Shown here in pieces: positions 6,711 through 12,367 of a stretch of DNA of 12,367 bases. The stretch's first letter is position 1, and every line of letters begins with the position of its first letter. A program made the translations under genes and the position numbers. Below the pieces are notes generated by a model. It saw only the letters and a list, made by a program, of their open reading frames with translations. It was not told where the DNA came from and made no database searches. The DNA comes from Chloroflexota bacterium (lineage in GTDB: Bacteria; Chloroflexota; Dormibacteria; Dormibacterales; Dormibacteraceae): contig VBFW01000230.1 in NCBI GenBank assembly GCA_005880525.1, positions 1-12,367 on the forward strand, written 5' to 3'.

Positions 6711-7568
6711 ATGGCCAATCGCTGGATGCGGCCGGACGGCACGCCTCCAGACAAAGCGGGCGAGGAGTCAACGGCGCGCGGCGATGGCGTGCTGCCGCCG
6801 GGCGCGGTCGAATCCTGGCGCACCTGGCTGCTGACCGGCAACCCCGGCGTGGTGAGCGACCGGCGGCGCCTACGCGGATCGCATCGGAGCCTGAAGCAGA
6901 TGCTTGTCGACGGCACCGGTCAGGAGGTGCCGCAGTCGTGGAAGCACTTTTCGGGCGCCATGGTGCGTCTCGCGATCAACGACGCGCTGAACGCCCTGCC
7001 CAAGGACCAGACGCATGTGGTGTGGCTCGCCTACTTCGCCGGACTGTCGAACCGGCAGATTGCGCGGCGCCTCGGCATCAGCGTCGGAGCCGTCCAGCGC
7101 CGGCTGAATGTGGCACTCGAGTACGTGAGCGAGTACGTCGAGCATGGGCGCACCGCGGGGCGAAGGGCGGTGTTTGCATTCCTGGGCTGGCTGTCGCTGC
7201 GGCGACTCGGAGATTCATGGCGGCACGTGACCGAGCAGGCCAACCACTCGGTGCTGACGGGCGCCGTGGTCGCCGCCGGTGCGACCGCGGCGGTGATCGT
7301 CGGCGCGACCGCCACGCCGGCGTTGCGGCCCTCCGTCGAGCCTCGCGTCATTGCGACAGCGCAAGCCCCGTCGATGGCGCCCTCGGCGCCGTCGAGCATC
7401 GTTGCCGTGCGGCGCTCGCTTGCGAACACGGTCAAGGCGACGGTCAGCACGGTTGCGCCCGGAGTGACCGTCGATGTTCCGAGCGTGCCACGATTGCCGG
7501 TCCCCTCGCCGCTTCCCTCGCCGCCGCCGCTGCGGTCCCCGCCTCCTCTTCCTATTCCTATTCCTTAA
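6711..7568 (+). CDS. Membrane-anchored sigma-region-4-like helix-turn-helix protein with proline-rich tail
   Basis: Unusual 285-residue protein of unknown function. Residues 90-145 look like a sigma-70 region 4: LNALPKDQTHVV, then GLSNRQIARRLGISVGAVQRRL as helix-turn-helix, as in ECF sigma factors. Residues 1-88 show no recognisable sigma region 2 (core-polymerase and -10 binding). Residues 179-201 form one alanine/valine-rich membrane helix. The rest (202-285) is Ser/Thr/Ala-rich and then proline-rich, with 15 prolines in the last 35 residues. The charged HTH side should be cytoplasmic and the tail external. It could be a membrane-tethered transcription regulator sensing the envelope, or a sigma factor that lost region 2. 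AGGGGA lies ten bases before the ATG. Its TAA overlaps the convergent glycosyltransferase stop. Gene reality is well supported; role is inference. Confidence 0.8.
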   Translation: MANRWMRPDGTPPDKAGEESTARGDGVLPPGAVESWRTWLLTGNPGVVSDRRRLRGSHRSLKQMLVDGTGQEVPQSWKHFSGAMVRLAINDALNALPKDQTHVVWLAYFAGLSNRQIARRLGISVGAVQRRLNVALEYVSEYVEHGRTAGRRAVFAFLGWLSLRRLGDSWRHVTEQANHSVLTGAVVAAGATAAVIVGATATPALRPSVEPRVIATAQAPSMAPSAPSSIVAVRRSLANTVKATVSTVAPGVTVDVPSVPRLPVPSPLPSPPPLRSPPPLPIPIP

Positions 7569-9058
7569 GTGTTGCGGGCGTAGATCACCACTCCATCGAT
7601 CGTCGCGACCGGGTGATAGCTCGACGCGACAAGGTTTGCAAGCACTGGATAGTCCGACATCGGATACGGGCCGAAGTCACTCCAGTCATCGGTCGAGGTG
7701 TCGACTATCAGCCGCGGCGGATGGCGCTCCAGGTCTGACTGCAGCGCCGGCCAGACGTCAGGCGCGGTGTCCCAGTTGTTTGGCGGTAGACCCGACGCCC
7801 GTGCGAAACCGCGGAGAAAGCCTGGAAACCGGCTCGACATCAAGCGGTCCGACTCCGCGTAGAGGGCGGCCCAGTCGCCCCACACGAAAACCCGATCGTC
7901 CGGGCGGGTGTGCGTGCGGATGTAATCCGCGACCTGTTCGTGCTGCGCGACGGGAGGGCTCCAGTCGTACGTGAGCGGGTCGGCGCGAAAGTTGAAGCTC
8001 GTCCATCCGGCCGCGGGCACCGTCACGCCGATCAGAACAGCGGCGGCGATCCAGCGCCGCCTGGGTGTATCCAGCGCGCGATCGACGGCGAGGCCGGCGA
8101 GCAGCGCAAGCGGGGCCATCGCCTGGATGAAGTAGTGCCACGACCAGTGGCCGCCGGCCAGGGATCCCAGGAGCGACACCGCGAGCCACGCCACCGCCAG
8201 CTTTTCAGCGGGCCAGAGGCTCCGCCACTGTGCCGCGACCGATCCCGCCGCGACCCACAGGACGATCGCGCTTGCGACGAACGGGACGATGCTGCTCTGC
8301 GAACGGTCGAGCAGAACTGCCGGGTTCCAGTTGCCCGCCGCGTAGCCCGTCAGCGTCTCGACGGTCCAGCGCCAGAAGCCCGAGAGCGATCCGGTGAGCG
8401 CCAGGGCCGCGGCCCCCACCGCGAGGCCGATCAGGATGCCGGCCCCGAAACGAGCTGCTGCCTGCATGCGCGCGCCACGTGCCTCGAGCACGAGCAAGCC
8501 AACGGGCAGCAGCAGCACCTCCGCCGCCGCGACCTGCTTGAACGCGCCCGCGACCACCATGAGCAAGGCGGACCACAGCCACTGCCGCCGCAGCAACAGA
8601 AGGAATCCGGCCGTCAATGGAAGCGTCATGAACAGCTCGGTGTTGGCCGCCAGCAGGCGCGGATTGCCCGTCGCCGTCAGCAGGCCGTAGAAGGTCGCGG
8701 CAAGCAGGCCGGCACGGGGACTCGAGATCGACCGCCCGATGAAAAACAGCAGCACGCATGTCGCGGCCGTGACCACGAGAGCGAGGAGGTGCACCGCGGT
8801 CATCTGATAGTTGCCGAAGAGATCGAAGGTGGCCGCGTAGGTCCAGAAGATCCCGGGCGGCTTGTTGTCGACCCCGCCGTCGCCGTACAGCGCCCCGCCC
8901 TGGTTCATCAGCGCCGCGATCGAGCCGTATACAGCCTCGTCGCCGTCGAGCAGTTGGTGGGCGAAGGCGGGCAGGTGGACAATAAGCACAGCCACCGAGG
9001 CGAGGACGGCCATGGCCGGCAGTCGAGCTGCCGCCTCATGCCTCACAGCCGTGGCCAA
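7565..9058 (-). CDS. GT39-like (PMT_2 family) membrane glycosyltransferase
   Basis: Polytopic GT-C glycosyltransferase of up to 497 residues, related to protein O-mannosyltransferases and ArnT, which move a sugar from a polyprenyl-phosphate carrier to protein or lipid on the outer face of the membrane. Seen: helix 1 at about 16-34, then the acidic first loop LDGDEAVYGSIA with D40/E41, the expected catalytic/metal region, and DNKPPG at 64-69, typical of PMT_2 proteins. About ten further helices follow, then a soluble domain from about residue 355 with a beta-rich end. The start is uncertain: the longest form uses TTG at 9058, while GTG at 9046 or ATG at 9013 would keep helix 1. None has a good ribosome binding site. 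It is divergent from the GT87 gene, so the pair may serve one envelope pathway. Acceptor and sugar unknown. Confidence 0.88.
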   Translation of the reverse strand: MATAVRHEAAARLPAMAVLASVAVLIVHLPAFAHQLLDGDEAVYGSIAALMNQGGALYGDGGVDNKPPGIFWTYAATFDLFGNYQMTAVHLLALVVTAATCVLLFFIGRSISSPRAGLLAATFYGLLTATGNPRLLAANTELFMTLPLTAGFLLLLRRQWLWSALLMVVAGAFKQVAAAEVLLLPVGLLVLEARGARMQAAARFGAGILIGLAVGAAALALTGSLSGFWRWTVETLTGYAAGNWNPAVLLDRSQSSIVPFVASAIVLWVAAGSVAAQWRSLWPAEKLAVAWLAVSLLGSLAGGHWSWHYFIQAMAPLALLAGLAVDRALDTPRRRWIAAAVLIGVTVPAAGWTSFNFRADPLTYDWSPPVAQHEQVADYIRTHTRPDDRVFVWGDWAALYAESDRLMSSRFPGFLRGFARASGLPPNNWDTAPDVWPALQSDLERHPPRLIVDTSTDDWSDFGPYPMSDYPVLANLVASSYHPVATIDGVVIYARNT

Positions 9059-9086
9059 TGCGTTCTGACTATATGCGGCCGGTTTC

Positions 9087-9092
9087 GGAGGG
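9087..9092 (+). promoter_or_regulatory. Shine-Dalgarno deciding a GTG start for the GT87 gene
   Basis: GGAGGG, with core GGAGG at 9087-9091, five bases before the GTG at 9097. The in-frame ATGs at 9058 and 9073 have no such site, which favours the shorter protein. Confidence 0.5.
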
Positions 9093-9096
9093 AGTG

Positions 9097-10296
9097 GTGC
9101 GGGGCGTGGCGGGATCGCTGGCGAGGGCGGGGCTGCGTCTGCTCCTGCCCGCCTGCCTGCTCGGCGTGGCCCTGTACCTGATGGTCATCGACCTCCTGCA
9201 CATGCCGAACGGCAGGCTCCGAGGCCAGACGTGGGCAGGCGTCGACTTCCACACCTACCTGGCGGCCGCGGTCACCGGTCTTCAGCACGGATGGTTCGAG
9301 ATCTACGACCAGACCCTGGTCAGGTCCACGCAAAGCGAGCTCGTCCCCAACCAGTTCACCCAGCCTTTCCTGAGCCCCCCGGTCGACTCCTGGCTGGCCG
9401 CTCCGCTCGCGGCGCTGCCATATGGCATCGCCTTCGCGGTCTGGGCGTCAGTGCTGCTGCTCGCGCTGGTCATGGCGCTCGGGTGGAGCAGCTCGTACAG
9501 GGGCCCGGCGCGGGTCGCCGCCGTGGCGGTGGCGATCACGCCGTGGTGGGTGCTGCTCGCGATCTACGTCGGCCAGGTCGTGCCGTTGGTCGCGGCCGCG
9601 CTGCTGGTGGCCTGGCGCCTGGTCAGGCAGGACCGCGAGATCGCGGCCGGGCTGGTGCTCTCCGTGATCGTGCTGAAGCCGAACACCGCGGTGCTCGTGC
9701 CGTTCGTCCTGCTGGCGGCCGGCCGCTGGCGCACGTTTGTGGCGTGCGCGGCGGCGTCGGGGGTGATCGCCGGCATGAGCGTCCTGGCGGTCGGGGTGGA
9801 GGGGGTGCACGACTACCTCGGCTCGCTCGGCCACCTCCCTGGGGGCGCGACCGCGCTGACGCTCGGCGGTGCGTTCGGCCTGTCGGGAAGCGCCGCCATG
9901 GTGGTCCGCGCCGGCATCGTGCTGGCGGCGCTGGTGGCGGGGTTCACCCAGCGCGGACGGCCGGGCATGGCGATGGCGATAGGCGCGATCGCGTCGCTGC
10001 TGACGGCGCCGTACCTCCACAACTCGGACCTCTGCGTGCTTGTCGCAGCCGGGTGGATCGTGTGGCACGAGGCCCCAGTCTGGAGGGCCGCGCTCGTGGC
10101 GATGCTGCTGGCCGCCTCCCCTTACCTGCTGGTGCGCAACCTGGGCACTCCCCTGACGGGATGGGTGCACATCGAGGCGGCCTTCCTGGCCGGGCTTGTG
10201 GTCACGGCCCTTCTCACCCGCCAGGTCGAGGGCCGCGCCATCGATACCGCTGCCTTAACAGGGCGGGCTGAATTCGTAAGGCACGTCACCGCATAA
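9097..10296 (+). CDS. GT87 family (DUF2029) polyprenol-phosphate-dependent mannosyltransferase-like protein
   Basis: Polytopic GT-C membrane protein of 399 residues (412 from the first in-frame ATG at 9058). The family includes mycobacterial alpha-mannosyltransferases using polyprenyl-phosphate mannose to build lipoglycans. Seen: a basic N-terminus and first helix, then GVDFHTYLAAA with the conserved loop aspartate (D50), SPPVDSWLAAPLAALP after about 50 residues, a GQVVP segment, and LKPN in a later loop, all in the order of this family. About ten hydrophobic helices follow to the end. GTG at 9097 is preferred because GGAGG lies five bases upstream. Divergent from the GT39-like gene and 33 bp before the helicase, from which it is separated by a palindrome. 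The sugar and acceptor are not readable; mannose is an inference from relatives. Confidence 0.87.
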   Translation: MRGVAGSLARAGLRLLLPACLLGVALYLMVIDLLHMPNGRLRGQTWAGVDFHTYLAAAVTGLQHGWFEIYDQTLVRSTQSELVPNQFTQPFLSPPVDSWLAAPLAALPYGIAFAVWASVLLLALVMALGWSSSYRGPARVAAVAVAITPWWVLLAIYVGQVVPLVAAALLVAWRLVRQDREIAAGLVLSVIVLKPNTAVLVPFVLLAAGRWRTFVACAAASGVIAGMSVLAVGVEGVHDYLGSLGHLPGGATALTLGGAFGLSGSAAMVVRAGIVLAALVAGFTQRGRPGMAMAIGAIASLLTAPYLHNSDLCVLVAAGWIVWHEAPVWRAALVAMLLAASPYLLVRNLGTPLTGWVHIEAAFLAGLVVTALLTRQVEGRAIDTAALTGRAEFVRHVTA

Positions 10297-10299
10297 TCG

Positions 10300-10314
10300 G
10301 GTGGCCCGGCCACC
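10300..10314. repeat. Perfect 7-bp inverted repeat between GT87 and helicase genes
   Basis: GGTGGCCCGGCCACC begins three bases after the GT87 stop codon and has arms GGTGGCC/GGCCACC around one base. As RNA it would fold a six-pair stem with a three-base loop. No U-run follows. It could be a weak terminator or a protein-binding palindrome before the helicase. The repeat is certain, its role is not. Confidence 0.45.
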
Positions 10315-10319
10315 ACTCC

Positions 10320-10326
10320 AGGGGAG
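10320..10326 (+). promoter_or_regulatory. Ribosome binding site of the helicase TTG start
   Basis: AGGGGAG ends three bases before the TTG at 10330; if AGGGG is the pairing core the spacing is five. It supports TTG as the start, the only candidate between the in-frame TAA at 10294 and the Walker A motif. Confidence 0.55.
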
Positions 10327-10329
10327 TCC

Positions 10330-12367
10330 TTGCCACTCGACATACGCAACATCCACGGCCCGCTGCGCGTCCTCGCCGGACCGGGCACCGGCAAAACACA
10401 TCTGCTCGTCGATCTCTACGAGCAGGCCGTTCGATCCGGTGAGGCCGACCGCAGCCAGATTCTTGTCCTGACGTTCTCCACCGGCGCGGCCGGCGAGCTC
10501 GCGAGCAGGATCGATGCGCGCCTGCATGACGATTACGGCGAAGCGTGGATCTCGACGTTCCACAGCTTCTGTTTGCGCCTGTGGCGCGAATGGAGGCCTG
10601 ACCCCAAGCGCCTGCAGCTGAACGGCCTGCAGGAGTCGATGGTCATGCGACAGGTGCTGACCGAGCTTGATCCTTCAGTGCTCGGCGCGCTGTCCGGTGT
10701 GAAGCGGTCCGAGGCCTTCGCGCGCGACCTCCTGAACTTCGTCTCGCTGATGAAGCAGAACCTGGTCCACCCGTCTGCCGTGTTGCTCGCGGCCGAATCC
10801 AGCGCGAGCGCGCGGCTGCAGTCGCTGGCCGCGGTGTATCAGGCCTACCAGCAACGGCTGGAGTCCGCGCGCATGGTCGACTTCCGCGACCTGATCATGG
10901 GCGCGGTCGGACTGCTTTCATCCGACGCGCGGCTCCTCGATCGGATGCGCGCCAAGTTCCGGCTGGTGCTGGTCGACGAGTTCCAGGACGTCGACCCCGC
11001 GCAGTTCGCGCTGCTGCGCATGCTGGCGCCGCCGGAGTCGCGTCCGCGACTGGTGGTGGTCGGCGATCCCGACCAGTCGATCTATGGATTCCGCGGCACG
11101 GTGCCACGCCTCCTCAGTGTCGACTTCGCGAACGTCTACGGCGGCGAGACGGTGATGCTCGACGAGTGCCGGCGGTGCGCGCAGGATGTGCTCGACGCCG
11201 GCGAGCGCCTGCTCGCGGCCACGCAGGGCCCGCGCGCGCCGCGGCGGCTGCAGGAGGCCCGCGACATCGAGCCCACGCCGCCGGCCGTGGTCGTGGCGCG
11301 CGAGAGCGACGCAGTAGACGAGGCGTTCTTCTGCGCGCGCGAGATCAAGCGCCTGCTGGCGACGTCGCGCGAGCTTGCGCCCGGCGACATTGCGATCCTC
11401 CTGCGCAGCACCACAGTGCTTGGCCCGCCGTTCGAGGAGGCGCTGCGCGCGCTTGGCGTCCCGTTCGAGGTGAGGGGCTCGGGCGCCGGCGTTCGCAACG
11501 AGGTCGTCCGCTTCCTCTATGGATACCTCGAGTCGCTGCGGCGCCCTGACGATCCCGACGCGTTCCAGGCGTCGCTGGCCTCGACCCTCGGTCCCGTGCG
11601 ACCGGCGACGCTCAGCCGCCTGCGCGCGCACGCGTATGAGCGCGGCCGGCCGCTGGTGCGCGTGATGCGCCGGCTCATGTATTTCCTGGCGGCCACCGAC
11701 CCCCAGCGCTGGCCGTTGCCCTGGGGTGGAGAGATTGGCAGCGAAGAGCCAGTGCCGCCCGATTACTTCGCCTACCTCACCCAGGACGAGCTCGACAGCC
11801 TGCACCGCGCGATGGTCGCGCGCCAGCGGCTGGTGCGCGAGGCCGGGCGCCTGCCCATCGCCGCGCTGGCTTACCAGGTGCTCATCGAGGACGGCGCGCT
11901 CGGCGCGCTGCTCGAGGTGGAGCTCGACGAGGACGCGCGCGTGGAGGCGATGTCAGACCTCCGCGGCGCGATCGACGGGCTCGAGGGCATCGAGGACGTG
12001 TACGAGCGGCTGCACGGACAAAAACCGCTGCTGTCGGATCTGCCCGGGCCCGTGGGAGCGATGCTCGCGGCGGCCGCCGATGACACCGAGGCGGCGCCCG
12101 CAAGCAGGGACGCGGTCCAGATCATGACCGTGCACCAGGCCAAGGGCCTGCAGTTCGAGCATGTTTTCTGCGCCGGTTTCGCGCACGGGCTCTTCCCGGT
12201 CGCCGCGCGCCCGCATCCGCTGCTCGACGATGCCGACCGCGCGTGGCTCGAGGCGTTCAAGGTCGGCTTCATGCCTTCGTGGCCGTCTGACCCCGACGGC
12301 CATACAGCCGAGGAGGCGCGGCTCGCCTATGTCGCGCTCACCCGGGCGCGGCGGCGCGTGTACGTCA
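10330..12367 (+). CDS. UvrD/Rep-type superfamily 1 DNA helicase, C-terminus cut by window edge
   Basis: ATP-driven 3'-5' DNA translocase/helicase of repair or recombination. 679 codons are present. Motifs in order: Walker A GPGTGKT at 17-23, LTFSTGAAGEL (Ia), STFHSFC (Ib), Walker B VDEFQD at 215-220, GDPDQSIYGFRG at 245-256 (III), VHQAKGLQFEHVF at 601-613 (V) and LAYVALTRARRR at 665-676 (VI). Motif VI lies later than in E. coli UvrD, so the 1B/2B inserts are long. The LRVLAGPGTGKT beginning resembles the actinobacterial helicase-nucleases (AdnA/AdnB-like), so a PD-(D/E)xK nuclease domain could follow beyond the window; that is inference. The Q motif normally found about 20-25 residues before Walker A is absent, as only 16 residues precede it. 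TTG is forced by the upstream in-frame stop. Confidence 0.93.
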   Translation, partial: MPLDIRNIHGPLRVLAGPGTGKTHLLVDLYEQAVRSGEADRSQILVLTFSTGAAGELASRIDARLHDDYGEAWISTFHSFCLRLWREWRPDPKRLQLNGLQESMVMRQVLTELDPSVLGALSGVKRSEAFARDLLNFVSLMKQNLVHPSAVLLAAESSASARLQSLAAVYQAYQQRLESARMVDFRDLIMGAVGLLSSDARLLDRMRAKFRLVLVDEFQDVDPAQFALLRMLAPPESRPRLVVVGDPDQSIYGFRGTVPRLLSVDFANVYGGETVMLDECRRCAQDVLDAGERLLAATQGPRAPRRLQEARDIEPTPPAVVVARESDAVDEAFFCAREIKRLLATSRELAPGDIAILLRSTTVLGPPFEEALRALGVPFEVRGSGAGVRNEVVRFLYGYLESLRRPDDPDAFQASLASTLGPVRPATLSRLRAHAYERGRPLVRVMRRLMYFLAATDPQRWPLPWGGEIGSEEPVPPDYFAYLTQDELDSLHRAMVARQRLVREAGRLPIAALAYQVLIEDGALGALLEVELDEDARVEAMSDLRGAIDGLEGIEDVYERLHGQKPLLSDLPGPVGAMLAAAADDTEAAPASRDAVQIMTVHQAKGLQFEHVFCAGFAHGLFPVAARPHPLLDDADRAWLEAFKVGFMPSWPSDPDGHTAEEARLAYVALTRARRRVYV

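Noticed and set aside
7490..7565. Pyrimidine-rich repetitive tract (CCTCCTCTTCCTATTCC-like) considered as a non-coding repeat or terminator
   Set aside because: It encodes the proline-rich tail in the same frame as the HTH and TM and ends at the stop codon. It has no stem-loop.
9448..10170. 240-codon minus-strand frame in the GT87 gene
   Set aside because: His/Arg/Gln-rich shadow of a hydrophobic coding sequence, no recognisable fold.
10918..11805. 295-codon minus-strand frame opposite the helicase
   Set aside because: It lies across helicase motifs that are plainly coding on the plus strand; composition is that of an antisense frame.
1..12367. CRISPR array, insertion sequence, integrase or tRNA attachment site
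   Set aside because: No regularly spaced repeats, transposase or integrase motifs, or tRNA cloverleaf could be seen anywhere in the window.

Overview
The window is 12.4 kb of dense, high-GC bacterial chromosome with almost no intergenic space. It holds ten protein genes, two of which run off the ends. There is no rRNA, tRNA, CRISPR array, insertion sequence or other mobile element that I can see. GTG and TTG starts are common, several genes lie in tightly coupled runs, and one promoter candidate resembles those of high-GC Gram-positive bacteria. These traits, together with GT87 and GT39-type membrane glycosyltransferases and an actinobacterial-looking UvrD-family helicase, suggest a soil or environmental Actinobacteriota, Chloroflexota or Dormibacterota-like genome. 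No single gene fixes the phylum, so this is inference.

Region 1 (1-4406, minus strand) is a likely operon read from right to left. A promoter candidate with a palindromic operator candidate precedes a GntR/FCD regulator. It is followed by a calcineurin-like metallophosphoesterase (3 bp gap), an APC-superfamily permease (22 bp gap, strong ribosome binding site) and an iron-dependent alcohol dehydrogenase that leaves the window at base 1. A very strong perfect hairpin separates permease and dehydrogenase. The set (regulator, importer, phosphoesterase, alcohol/aldehyde oxidoreductase) looks like a substrate-inducible catabolic operon. Its substrate cannot be read from this window.

Region 2 (4415-5973, minus strand) has a CPBP/CAAX-type intramembrane protease translationally coupled (TGATG) to a short major-facilitator transporter that seems to lack two of the usual twelve helices.

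Region 3 (6026-7568, plus strand) has a cytoplasmic DsbA-like thioredoxin-fold protein with a single active-site cysteine. It is followed by the most unusual gene of the window: a sigma-region-4-like helix-turn-helix fused to one transmembrane helix and a proline-rich tail, with no recognisable sigma region 2. Helically phased CGGGTA-like repeats lie just upstream.

Region 4 (7565-10296) has two divergently transcribed polytopic glycosyltransferases of the GT-C type: a PMT_2/GT39-like protein (minus) and a GT87/DUF2029 protein (plus). They probably use lipid-phosphate sugars for envelope glycan or glycoprotein synthesis. The GT39-like gene ends head-on with the sigma-like gene, and the two stop codons share four bases.

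Region 5 (10330-end, plus strand) is a UvrD/Rep-family DNA helicase with a forced TTG start. All ATPase motifs up to motif VI are visible, but the N-terminal Q motif appears to be missing, and its C-terminus lies outside the window.
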